Below, one piece after another: positions 1 to 8,776 of a DNA stretch of 29,627 nucleotides. This DNA is from Ophiothrix spiculata (taxonomy: Eukaryota; Echinodermata; Ophiuroidea; Amphilepidida; Ophiotrichidae): the NCBI GenBank assembly GCA_000969725.1, contig JXSR01S010434.1; one strand, given 5' to 3'. Both the position numbers and the translations under genes were made by a program. Positions within the stretch are counted from its first letter, which is position 1, and each line of letters opens with the position of its first letter. The notes below the pieces were generated by a model, which was not told the DNA's origin, did no database searches, and saw only the letters and a program-made list of their open reading frames with translations.

Positions 1-316
1 GTATATGTAAGCCAAGGGGGGCAAACACATTTATCGTCCCGAAATTCATATTTCGCCCCGATGTATATACCGTCAATTTGTTTGTAATTTGCGCGTAGTG
101 CACGAAAAAATTTGCTATTTTCAGCCAAAAATCGATATAAAACCTTGATATTTGTGCTTAAATTAGCTTATTTTGACTAAAAATTTGCAGGACAGTAATA
201 TCGGGACGGTAAAAGTAGTAAACTATCGTCCCGATATTTTAATTTTTGTCCCGCCAGCATCCCGATTTTTTGAACCAGGGAGTGCCCCCCCTGCCCCCTC
301 GCTTCGTACGGCCCTG
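1..316. mobile_element. Right end of a hAT-like DNA element, cut by the window edge
   Basis: The segment ends in GCTTCGTACGGCCCTG, the reverse of a CAGGGCCGTACGAAGC terminus of the kind common at hAT element ends. Inside are several variants of a motif around CGTCCCGATATT (near 35, 195, 225 and 255), some in opposite orientation. The left end lies outside the window, so length and target duplication cannot be judged. No transposase coding is visible. Confidence 0.45.
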
Positions 317-543
317 TACACAGACATGCATGCATGAGCATAACATATATCTGTATACTAAATTTCGTTCCAGCTGATTGTTTTCCAACTTCAATGTCCG
401 AGAAGACAGCAAAAACGCGGCCAGTTCTTCAAAACCAATCAGGAAATATTTTATATCATTAGAAAGCTAGTCTTCTGAATATTCATGATCCACCCAAAGG
501 CAATCGAAAAAGAGTAGACAGGCTATTATTGGCGGTTACATTT
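317..543. other. Intergenic, no gene seen
   Basis: AT-rich sequence between a hAT-like end and a SINE. It holds the phrase ATATCATTAGAAAGCT near 450, echoed in unrelated elements elsewhere in the window. No coding or RNA gene is visible. Confidence 0.4.
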
Positions 544-772
544 ATCACCTTGTTTAGGCTTTTGCCAAGGAAACCCAACTTGGTACTTGGTACCAAGTAA
601 GCTGAAAGAAGCTTTTCTTTAACAGGGCTCCAAAATGTTTTTTTAAATTCAGTTTTCAGGAGGAAGACCGGAGCACCCAGAGAAAAACCTGCGGAAGCGA
701 GCATGGACTCGAACCCGGGACCTCATTGATGCAAGGCGAGGTAACTACCGCTGCGCCAACCCGCTACCCCGA
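544..772 (-). mobile_element. tRNA-derived SINE, family 1, copy B (minus strand)
   Basis: Read on the minus strand, the copy begins with a tRNA-like head (GCGGGTTGGCGCAGCGGTAG, an A-box), has a perfect B-box (GGTTCGAGTCC, 715-705), and ends in a body containing TACTTGGTACCAAGTACCAAG and CCTAAACAAGGTGAT. It matches the copy at 23270-23540 along nearly its whole length but lacks about 36 bases just after the B-box. The open frame here is a chance product of the SINE body. Confidence 0.85.
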
Positions 773-1163
773 CAAGTCCCTTCTAAATGGCTGAAAATGA
801 CCATTTTGCCATTGAAAAACAAATTTATGAGGATATTTTAGGTCAAAAACGCGGGCACTTCTCTTTATAAAAAGAAAAATTTTTGAAGTAAGATCTTTAT
901 GATAAAGCATACTTTAAAGATGACAATACCGAGCGAAGGCATTAACTTTATATCAAATTAAACTCATAGTGACAGAAGATAGAACAGCAACTGCCAAATT
1001 AACAGCTGTCTCGCCGTGCTTAAGAGGCGTGTAAACTTTACGCTGAGCAGATGCGCGGGATTTTTCCATATGAAAAATACTAAAATACCCGACCCAAATT
1101 TTTGGCATTTTAGAGTCGGTCGCGGAGGGCAAACAAACAAGTTTTTTTTTGCCTAAGTCAAAA
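773..1163. other. Intergenic, no gene seen
   Basis: Low-GC sequence without coding potential. AAATACTAAAATACCCGACC with a later GAGTCGGTC forms only weak inverted matches. Nothing else identifiable. Confidence 0.35.
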
Positions 1164-1167
1164 TTAA

Positions 1168-1250
1168 AGCAATACTTTAGAGTGTTAAAAAGGAAGCGCT
1201 GTGCTGTTTTTACTCTAAACCATTTTTGATCAAAATCTTATAGTATTGCT
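1168..1250. mobile_element. 83-bp TTAA element (family T1), extreme internal deletion
   Basis: Begins AGCAATACTTTAG and ends TATAGTATTGCT, and is flanked by TTAA at 1164-1167 and 1251-1254. The few internal bases match both ends of the 346-bp copy at 10484-10829: GTGTTAAAAA near the left, and CCATTTTTGATCAAAATCTT near the right. It is therefore a deleted member of the same family that retains little more than its termini. Confidence 0.85.
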
Positions 1251-1484
1251 TTAAATTATTGATATCGGTGGACAGCTTAGCTCTTTAACTCTGTAGAGCC
1301 GCTCGCAAAAGCGTGCACGATTGGCCGGAATTTCTACTTCTACACAATTTGTTCAAATAGCTTTAAAAAACACCTACAAGCCCAAATTAGTCGAAAATTC
1401 ACTAGCAAGCAGTTGAAACAAAGAGCTATCTAGCGCCATCATTTTTATTAGCAAAGAAAACAAAACTGGCGCTTGGTATCAAAT

Positions 1485-2147
1485 CGTCGGCCACATCACA
1501 TACTGATGTATCTGATATTTTGAAGTTTTTGTGAAATTTGGCACATAGGGATATTTGAATGTCCTCTATATGTGACCTAAATTTCAGAACGTAAAATTGA
1601 TTAATTAATTAGATATTAATTAACCAATTTTGACGCATGTGTCATTTCGATGATTTCTCGATATCACATACAGACGTATTTGACGAAAATCTATAATGCG
1701 CAAGCCCAGATTGTCGTATCCGTATTTTTAAGTATTTTCCATTTCACATAGTGACGTATCCGCGCGACGTATTCGCTCAAGTGTTTCACATACAGACGTA
1801 TCTGCGGGACGTATTCCCAATGTCGCAGTGAAATTAGGATCGCCTCGATTTCACATACTGACGTATTCGCGACGTATTCCCAAAAACATATAATTTCGCG
1901 ACAATTTTCCATTTCACATACTGACGTATTCAATTTTCATGCAAATAACACTACTTTGAGATAAAATATCAACTAAACAATTATTAAAACTTAAATTATT
2001 GAATACTTTCTACTTTTTTGAATATATTTGATTACGCTTATGTATTTTCATATCCTGTACAAGACTTTTGTTTTTTGCGATTTTTTCAAAGCCGTTTTTC
2101 TCGAAATGCGTATTTTGCAGATACGTCAGTATGTGATGTTGCCGACG
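1485..2147. mobile_element. 663-bp inverted-repeat DNA element with reiterated internal motif
   Basis: Left end CGTCGGCCACATCACATACT and right end (reverse strand) CGTCGGCAACATCACATACT form inverted repeats continuing to GTATCTG. AAAT flanks both ends (1481-1484, 2148-2151), a possible 4-bp target duplication. Inside lie repeated copies of TTTCACATACTGACGTATTC, described separately. The minus-strand open frame at 1691-1933 exists only because of this repetition. No transposase is present. Confidence 0.8.
1663..1931 (+). repeat. Reiterated motif TTTCACATACWGACGTATYYG inside the 1485-2147 element
   Basis: Direct copies start near 1663, 1741, 1783, 1848 and 1911; a sixth is part of the left terminus (1495) and a seventh, inverted, is in the right terminus (2120-2139). 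Three copies are followed by a second half-site close to GCGACGTATTCCC. Motif repeats of this kind in short DNA elements are usually transposase binding sites, but that is inferred. Confidence 0.75.
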
Positions 2148-2183
2148 AAATGTGCGTCAATCCGAACTTTGGTTCAAATTTAA

Positions 2184-4188
2184 AGGGACTAGCCTAGATT
2201 CCACCTAGAATTAAAAACTTTTGGAAATGCTCTAAAAAAAAAGCTTGAAAAGTATAGTAAAATCCAAAATAGTGTGAAAACTTACACACAAATGGCTCAA
2301 ATTGAGAGAGAATTAATTTGTAATAGATCACTCTTTGATGGTGGTGTGACTATCCTGTGTCTCCTAAATCATAAGTTTGTACCTCAGATGGATTTACCAG
2401 ATAAAAGATCAAACAAAGCTCCTAGAAACAATTTCATCACAAATAATTTGTTTGGACATCACAGGTGGCGAATTCCAGCGTGACAGGCGTGACCTTTGCA
2501 TGAACCTTTTTTTCTCAGAATAGCTGGTAAATTTTATTTAAAGGCGATACCACAGAAATATTCCTATATGTTATAGTAAACATTCGATATTGGATGCAAA
2601 AAGTGAAAAATTTATTCTAACTCAATCACTGTCTTCACAATGGGGACACAAAGTGTCCGTGACAGGCGTGACCCAAACTGACACTGCCTTTTCAAAAATA
2701 TGGTTTAATGCTGAATTCTATCTCTTTCCCGCGGGTGATTTGATTCCTGTTTATGTTGCAGTATATATCCTTTGGGGAACCAATCAGGAAACATTTCACT
2801 TTTGGAGCTGTAGCTCTTAACTTGGAGAATACAGGCTAAATCATTTCGTGACAGGCGTGACGTGACAGGCGTGACATTTGTGCACACCTAGTAAAACTTG
2901 ATTTTAGCAATGGATCTGTTGTTTAATAACGTCTTTATTTATGATTATGATTTATTTTCAACAGTTTTGATACTGTATTATGCAAGTCTAATCTATTTTT
3001 GAGCTTTAACCCTTGTCCTCCTGAGCTATTTTTGCAACACGTCCTCCGAAGGGTTGTTGCAACCACCCTAATATTTTAGAACGGAACCTCCTATGAACTT
3101 GGTTTTGCTAATAATAGATAGGTATGATCCTCCCCTATCCAACGATACCAAGATCATCAAAATCGGCCGAGGCGTTACGTAATTATGACGTCATAAAGCA
3201 CTTTCGGATTGGAAAATCAGGCAAAATTGCATTATGGCAAAAATGGCCACCAAAAAGCAAAATTTTGCTACAAAAGTTCTAAATAACAGATTTTCGTCGG
3301 TTTTTTTGCCAATTAAGACAGGAAATGATGATTCTAACATGTCTTTTAAGTTTGAGTTTTATAGCATGCACATTTTTTTCAAAATGGCGACTTAAACATT
3401 TCCGGGATTTCGACTTCGTGACAGGCGTGACCGATTTTGAGATGTAATAGTGGAGAAATAAGCAATCACTGAATGTTTGTTTATTGCTTTGAAGATGTAG
3501 ACACCGTGATAGAAGATAGATACTGATGTTTCACCAGAACATGACCGTTTAATAAAACACAGCAAAAACTTTTCATGTTTTTCGTGACAGGCGTGACATC
3601 TGAAAACGGCAAATTCCAACAACACACTACTCGGCTATGATTAACATTTATTACTAAAACGCGATTGTACTTTAGAGCACAGAGACTGGGGCTTCTTATA
3701 CACTAATAAGAAAAAAGCCTCAGTTGTTTTTCTCTGTTTCAGTACCAAATCACTTTTTGGTGCAAATTTGAGGGTAAAATGTTACTAAGGCAACATCCAA
3801 CTTATACCAGTCATAAAATAAGTTCTATTTGCTTTATGGAAAAAACAAAAGTAGTTCCTGAGACCTTGACTCGTTTACTTTCAACTCAGGTATTACTTTT
3901 ATGTCAGAATTGAACTTGAAAAATTCATGTTTGTGATACAAGATCATGGAATTAGCCAGGTGTAGAAACAAGATTTTTTTACAGTTTTCAAACTAGAAAC
4001 ACTGTTTTCACACCACTTTTTTTCGCCGGGGAAAAAATTAAAGTAGGTAAAGAATTGCAATTTACTCCTATATTCCTCAAAATCATGGAAAACTACTTGT
4101 AGGTTATATAACTATAAATACGTCCTATCGATTCAAGTAAAAGAATATGTAGGTAAATAATTAGTGGGAAGAATCTAGGCCAGTCCCT
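2184..4188 (+). mobile_element. 2.0-kb TTAA element (family T2), long copy
   Basis: Termini AGGGACTAGCCTAGATTC and (reverse strand) AGGGACTGGCCTAGATTC lie between TTAA at 2180-2183 and 4189-4192. The first 280 and last 240 bases match, in reverse, the 542-bp copy at 14371-14912. The long copy differs by about 1.5 kb in the middle (roughly 2462-3955), which carries the CGTGACAGGCGTGAC repeats. The short copy may be an internal deletion of this one, or the middle may be an insertion: CAGGTG occurs at both of its borders. No transposase open frame is visible. The minus-strand frame at 3392-3625 and the plus-strand frames at 2274 and 2590 have no protein-like features. Confidence 0.8.
2479..3597 (+). 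repeat. Six dispersed copies of CGTGACAGGCGTGAC
   Basis: Identical 15-mers start at 2479, 2658, 2847, 2861, 3417 and 3583, all in the same direction; those at 2847 and 2861 overlap by one base. Each copy is itself a direct repeat of CGTGAC with a 9-base period. The DNA between copies is not obviously repetitive, so this is not a tandem satellite. All six lie in the middle part that the short copy at 14371-14912 lacks. Confidence 0.9.
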
Positions 4189-4267
4189 TTAAAGCCAAAA
4201 ACATACCAGCAAAGATCAGACTATGGCAATCACAACTTCTATTTTCACAATTTTGAATGAAGCTTAA

Positions 4268-4514
4268 GGGCTTGGAGCACAATTAGGCCACAAATTTGTG
4301 CGGCCGGCCACAACCTGGCCACAGCCTTAATTTTCTAAGATAGCAACCATAGGCTTGATTTTTCACCTCAAGATTATTGTAAAATATTCATTACATGTTT
4401 TGACATTATCTAGAGATGCATAATCAAGCCTACGGTCACCATCTTGGAAAATCAAGACTGTGGCCAGGTTGCGGCCGGCCGCACAAACTTGTGGCCTTAT
4501 TGTGCTCCAAGGCC
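4268..4514. mobile_element. 247-bp foldback element with arms of about 100 bp
   Basis: The left arm starts GGGCTTGGAGCACAATTAGG and the right arm, reversed, starts GGCCTTGGAGCACAATAAGG; similarity continues about 100 bases inward past GTGCGGCCGGCC and GTAGGCTTGATT. Only about 50 bases separate the arms. The flanks (TTAA left, TATA right) do not give a clear target duplication; a decayed TWA site as used by PIF/Harbinger elements is possible. Confidence 0.8.
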
Positions 4515-5607
4515 TATAAACAATAATGCTTATTTTATTTTTACCCCACTCTCTTGATCAAGACTGAAAATTCTCAAAACCCACTCTTTTTTTTAATTTT
4601 CATTAACTTTTTCATGCTGATGCACATTCGGAGTACTGATTCATCCCACTTGATTGGTTCATTGAGTAAGCATTGCTTGGCAAAACAAAAATGGTGACAA
4701 CATCATCTTATCACTATTGATATGCTCATTCTGATTCTCAAAGTTTCTCAGCATGATTTCAATTTCAGGGTAAGGAACCTCATCCTTTTTATTTCAACCC
4801 CACCCTTTTTATCAAGGCATCATCCTTTCTACTGAAAATTATCTGGACGGCCAAGGGCGTAGATCCCACGGAATGGGATACCCCCCCCCCCAATATTTGA
4901 CAAATGGGGGACCCAATGTTGTAGGTATGAAAGAAAAATCAGCACATGTTAGCTTATAATGCAAAAATTATTTGAGTATTAAAACATATGAAATTTACAT
5001 TTTCATTGACTTTTTTGAAATTTATTTATCATCACATTGCACAGATCAACTCCTAAATTTCAAAAAAAAATTCTGGCTACTGAGGGCCCACATCCCCCTC
5101 CGCGCACATTGCTGCTTACACGGCAGATCATCCAAATATCAAACATATATATACGCTGTTGTCTGAACCCGCATCCTTCTGACTTTTTAAAACTTGTCAA
5201 GCATATAGTGCCCCTCCATTTTTTAAGATTGTGCTTACACTAAATGCCCCAGCCCCAGCCAGTCGGAACATAAGCCTTACCCTCAGTTACATTAGACAAT
5301 GGAATGCCCCCCTTTCCCCAAAGGAATATTCGATTCAGTTTCAATTGCAGTGATTTGGTTAACAATGTTAGATTTTCCCCCTTTTCTTCTTTTCTACAAC
5401 CATATGGTTTTGTAATGCCGAAAAGAGTCAACTTTGATTAGAATCTAAATTCTAAACAGATTCAAGCAACATGCGGATATCAGGCATGAGAATGATTTTC
5501 ATGAAAAAAATCTGAATTAGGTAAAATTTATCCAATAAAACACTAAAATGGTTAAATCAAATACCTTCCTTTTTTGCGGTTTCAGCACTCTGAGGCTGTC
5601 TGCACAT
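4515..5607. other. Intergenic, diffuse old repeats, no gene
   Basis: Holds a run of 11 C at 4881-4891 next to GGGCGTAGATCCCACGGAAT, a phrase typical of dispersed repeats, and stretches of T and A. Open frames at 4972-5243 (plus) and 5240-5431 (minus) are short, biased by low complexity and have no domain features; I do not call them genes. Confidence 0.4.
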
Positions 5608-5613
5608 TAAAAG

Positions 5614-5733
5614 GGGCCGCTTCAAAACTCAACCGGCGGTTGCCTGCCGGTTGTGGGCGGTTGGCTATTGTTTATTGCGGTTGAGCCACCCAGAACCGGC
5701 AGGCAACCAACGGTTGAGTTTTGAAGCTGGCCC
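5614..5733. mobile_element. 120-bp foldback element with 6-bp target duplication
   Basis: Ends GGGCCGCTTCAAAACTCAAC and (reverse strand) GGGCCAGCTTCAAAACTCAA; the match extends through CCGGCGGTTGCCTGCCGGTT. TAAAAG flanks it on both sides (5608-5613, 5734-5739). GC content far exceeds that of the neighbourhood. It contains no coding capacity. Confidence 0.75.
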
Positions 5734-5858
5734 TAAAAGCATTTCTCCATGTAAGAAAACACCCTTTTGCCTTGTTTTTATTTAAGTATGATACCCACCT
5801 CTGATTATGCAAGTGCCCCCCTGGGCTGGTAGTATGCTATAAACATTAAGCTGAACTA

Positions 5859-6005
5859 GCTCTTGCTCAGAGCTGTCCACTACCCTCTGCAGAGAATCAA
5901 AAGTGTGCTGAAAAGACACCTTCCCCCAGCCAGCGCGCTACGCGCGCTGGCTGGGCTCATTGCTGGGTCCGTGGGAGGGGCGGTCTGTGGGAACGGTACT
6001 AGTTC
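5859..6005. mobile_element. 147-bp GC-rich insert with 12-bp target duplication and perfect hairpin
   Basis: TAAGCTGAACTA stands at 5847-5858 and again at 6006-6017, while the paralogous sequence at 8320-8438 shows the uninterrupted site. The insert contains CCCAGCCAGCGCGC (5925-5938) and its exact complement (5942-5955) around a 3-base loop. A 12-bp duplication suggests LINE-type retroposition, but there is no A-tail or pol III box I can see, and I do not recognise the parent RNA. Confidence 0.6.
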
Positions 6006-6059
6006 TAAGCTGAACTAAAAACGTGAGAGTTCATTCGGGGCAAATTGATCTCAGACTGT

Positions 6060-6118
6060 TTTTTTTTTTTTTTCTGCGCTTTGATCATTGGAAAGGCGCT
6101 ATATAGATGAATGTATGT
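6060..6118 (+). mobile_element. SINE/LINE 3' tail fragment
   Basis: A run of T is followed by GCGCTTTGATCATTGGAAAG and GCGCTATATAGATG. This matches the 3' end of the SINE at 23899-24165 and, more loosely, the LINE 3' end at 15315-15375. It interrupts the left copy of direct repeat R. Confidence 0.7.
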
Positions 6119-6210
6119 CATTTTTGCTTAAAGCAATACTGTAACATTTTGATCAAAAATTGTTTATAGTAAAAACAGCATAAAATGGAGAAATGTCGGT
6201 TCGTCTATTA

Positions 6211-6353
6211 GGCAGACTGGGGCAGACTGGGCAGACTGAGCAGACTTGGGCAGACTGAGCAGACTGGCCTGCAGACTGGCATGCAGACTGGCTTGCTTGT
6301 GACATTCGGCAGACTGGAACTGGTTTGCTTATGACATTTGGCAGACTGGTTTG
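6211..6353 (+). repeat. GCAGACTG reiterations in the Mutator-like terminus
   Basis: About ten copies of GCAGACTG or close variants lie within 140 bases, spaced 10 to 30 bases apart. The mirror cluster of AGTCTGC units is at about 7538-7617. The right-hand cluster is shorter, so the two ends have diverged in copy number. Confidence 0.85.
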
Positions 6354-6687
6354 TTTTTTATCTCTTTCAGACATTCAACAATTGTAGTCTGATTCAGGAG
6401 ACTTGTTTTTTTTAGGCAGACATCTCCCATTTTATGCAACATACAAGATTCAAGTGTGTGAACTTTCTTTTGATTTGTAATCTGAAGTAAACATACAAGT
6501 ATGGTTTTGTCTAGGACATTTTCTTATTTTCATTCTACTTGTATTGCACATGTACAATATCAATTTTGTACAATAGAGGAGTCTGGATCTATTTCTTTTC
6601 ACTTCATGATCAAGGCCAGGGTAATATTTGTATCAATCCGGGATTTCAACATTTCTTATACTTGTCTTTCTGGTCTGTAGTTCATAT

Positions 6688-6938
6688 GTGATGAGTCACC
6701 CCGAAAAGGGGGACTTTGTGACAGAACACTTTTCAAAAAACTGGTGAAAATAGGCAGCAAAAAATAAAGAAAATAATTAGAATTTCCAGCCGATTTTCTT
6801 TTGTAAAATTTGATTGCCTTGATCAATTTTAACAAGTAAGGTGTAATTTTAAAGCTTAGAAAATGCTATAGCAGATGAAATGATGAAATAAAAATTGATA
6901 TCATCTGCAAAGTCCCACCTTTCGGGGTGAGCCATCAC
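6688..6938. mobile_element. 251-bp inverted-repeat element nested in the Mutator-like element
   Basis: Left end GTGATGAGTCACCCCGAAAA and right end (reverse strand) GTGATGGCTCACCCCGAAAG, both followed by GGGACTTTG. The flanks read ATAT on both sides (6684-6687, 6939-6942), so the duplication could be AT, TA or ATAT. It has no coding capacity. Confidence 0.8.
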
Positions 6939-8319
6939 ATATATTTAACATGTTTGTTCACCTTTTGGAGGTAGCAACCTGAAATCAACATTGGACTCTT
7001 AAGTGTGGTTCTAAAGTTCAAAATAAAAGTACAAGTTCATTAATAGTTCATCAGTCTTGTTTTATTGTAATTAGCCCTAAAACACCATTTTTTCCCTCTT
7101 GTTTGATGCCAAGATTGCTACTGGTAAAAACGGTTCCTGGTTAGTAGACTAAATCTGCACTTGTCAACTGTGTTGTCAACCCACAACGCTTTCTTTAATT
7201 TGATTTGCAAGGTTGAAAATTACTTGATCTTTGACCAATACCTCATTTGGGAAATTACCAGATTCAAACTGAAAATGAAACTAATCTGTTACTCTATACC
7301 CCAAAACATGACCTATATAACTGTTTCAGGGCATAATATGTCCACGATGCAATGTACCTTTCATAGCTCATAAAATGTTGATAAATGATGGGTATCCCAA
7401 GTCAAGGGTGTCTGTAGTTTAAAGCCAAATGTTTACAATACCAGACATCTCTCTTATTTTTTCTATTACTGTTATGATCACATCATAATAAACAAAACAA
7501 ATAATTTGACAGTCCGCTTAATGTCATAAGCAAACCAGTGCCAGTCTGCCGAATTTCTCAAGCAAGCCAGTCTGCCCAGTCTGCAGGCCAGTCTGCCCAG
7601 TCTGCCCCAGTCTGCCTAATAGACGAACCGGAGAAATGTGCCTATCTGAAAGCATTTTCAAGAGTATTTTGTAAAAAAATTATTTTACCATTGAAAAATG
7701 GTTAAAAGCACATGCATAATTTCCTATACTAATACATGTGGAATTAAATTTGGGATCCCAAATTCAATTCAACAAATGGCCATAAAAGAAAAAGTCAGCA
7801 TATTTAAGCCAAATCATTTTGAGGGTACATTTATCTACCCAAAACAATCCCAGTAAGCTAATTCATTTTTAACACTTTATAGTATTGCTAAGTAATACTA
7901 TAAAGTTTTAAAAATGAAGCACCCCCTGTCACCCATGACTTTTGATTTGTTTTTAACTATAAAGTGTTAAAAATGAAGTGCCCCCTGTCATCCATGACTT
8001 TTGATTTTTTTTTAGCTTACTGGGTTTGTTTTGGGTAGATTGCAATACAGTCCATATAATTTGGTTTAAATATGCTGAATTTTTCTTTTATGGCCATTTG
8101 TTAAATTAAATTTGGGATCCCGAATTTAATTCAACATGTAATAGTATAGGAAAGCATGCGTGTGCTTTGCATCCATTTTTCACTGGCAAAACAATTTTTT
8201 GACAAAAAACTCTTGAAAACGCTTACAGATAGGCACGTTCATTCATTAAGCTGTTTTTACTAAAAACCATTTTTGATCAAAATCTTAAGTTACAGTATTG
8301 CTTTAATATATCTTATGAC

Positions 8320-8438
8320 TATGACACCCAACTCTGACAAGCAATCCCTGGGCTGGTAGTATGTTATAAACATTAAGCTTAACTAAAACCATGACAGTTC
8401 ATAAGGGGCAAATTTTTCTCAGACTCAATCATTTTTGC
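8320..8438. repeat. Direct repeat R, right copy (uninterrupted)
   Basis: Second copy of the sequence at 5787-6127, without its two inserts. Like the left copy it ends TTTTTGC immediately before a TTAA that has been used as a transposon target. Confidence 0.75.
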
Positions 8439-8442
8439 TTAA

Positions 8443-8772
8443 AGGGGCAATTCATGATCCACTTTTCACCCTCAAGGTCACCTCTATCAAATTTGAGTTT
8501 ATTAGCTTGAATCCTCAAGTGGTATATGTTATGATCCTTAAACCATTCTTTCATAAGTGCTTGCATTTTTGAGAAAAGTGAAAAAATGTGTCATTTTCTA
8601 ATTATTGTCAGGCCCCAACAGTAATTGCAACACAGTAGTCTATTTCAAATGCTGAAAAGCTTGTAACTTGTAAATGAACGGTCGGAATCAAGTGAAATTT
8701 TCAGTATTTATGTTGTACTCTTCTTTTCATTTAGCTAGAAAAGAGGCCACATCAAAATCATGAATTGCACCT
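8443..8772. mobile_element. 330-bp TTAA element (family T3)
   Basis: Ends AGGGGCAATTCATGATC and (reverse strand) AGGTGCAATTCATGAT, flanked by TTAA at 8439-8442 and 8773-8776. It lies directly after repeat R. The interior is AT-rich without coding capacity. Confidence 0.85.
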
Positions 8773-8776
8773 TTAA

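Larger units (their letters stand above)
5787..6127. repeat. Direct repeat R, left copy (with two insertions)
   Basis: Matches 8320-8438 in three blocks: TATGATACCCACCTCTG onward with GGGCTGGTAGTATGCTATAA, then AACTAAAAACGTGAGAGTTC to CTCAGACT, and finally TCATTTTTGC directly before a TTAA. The left copy carries a 147-bp insert (5859-6005) and a SINE-tail insert (about 6060-6118) that the right copy lacks. Confidence 0.75.
6197..7630. mobile_element. 1.43-kb Mutator-like non-autonomous element
   Basis: Long inverted ends begin CGGTTCGTCTATTAGGCAGA and extend about 120-150 bases. The 9-bp sequence GAGAAATGT flanks both sides (6188-6196, 7631-7639). Long inverted repeats with a 9-bp target duplication are the usual signature of Mutator-like elements. 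Both ends are packed with GCAGACTG units (about ten at left, six at right). No transposase open frame exists; the minus-strand frame at 6153-6374 is an artefact of the repeats. A smaller element is nested at 6688-6938. Confidence 0.85.
6132..8302. mobile_element. Head-to-head pair of TTAA elements (family T1) hosting a nested insertion
   Basis: The outer ends AGCAATACTGTAAC and CAGTATTGCT are flanked by TTAA (6128-6131, 8303-8306). Unit a (6132-7889) is in the reverse orientation relative to the 10484-10829 copy and is split by the element at 6197-7630. Unit b (7891-8302) is in the forward orientation. Only one A lies between them (AGTATTGCT-A-AGTAATACT). Unit b also has an internal duplication of about 70 bases, seen as two copies of ATGACTTTTGATTT near 7930 and 7998. 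Shared internal phrases include AAATTTGGGATCCC and GGCCATAAAAGAAAAA. Confidence 0.85.

Noticed and set aside
1691-1933. Minus-strand frame with a repeated YVxxxSVCE-type pattern
   Set aside because: The peptide repeat only mirrors the DNA motif TTTCACATACTGACGTAT; no start or gene context.
2479-3597. CRISPR-like array from the CGTGACAGGCGTGAC repeats
   Set aside because: Spacing is irregular (14 to 556 bases), the repeat is too short and the host is an animal.
6153-6374. Cys/Ser/Gln-rich minus-strand frame
   Set aside because: It is a translation of the GCAGACTG reiterations at the end of the Mutator-like element.
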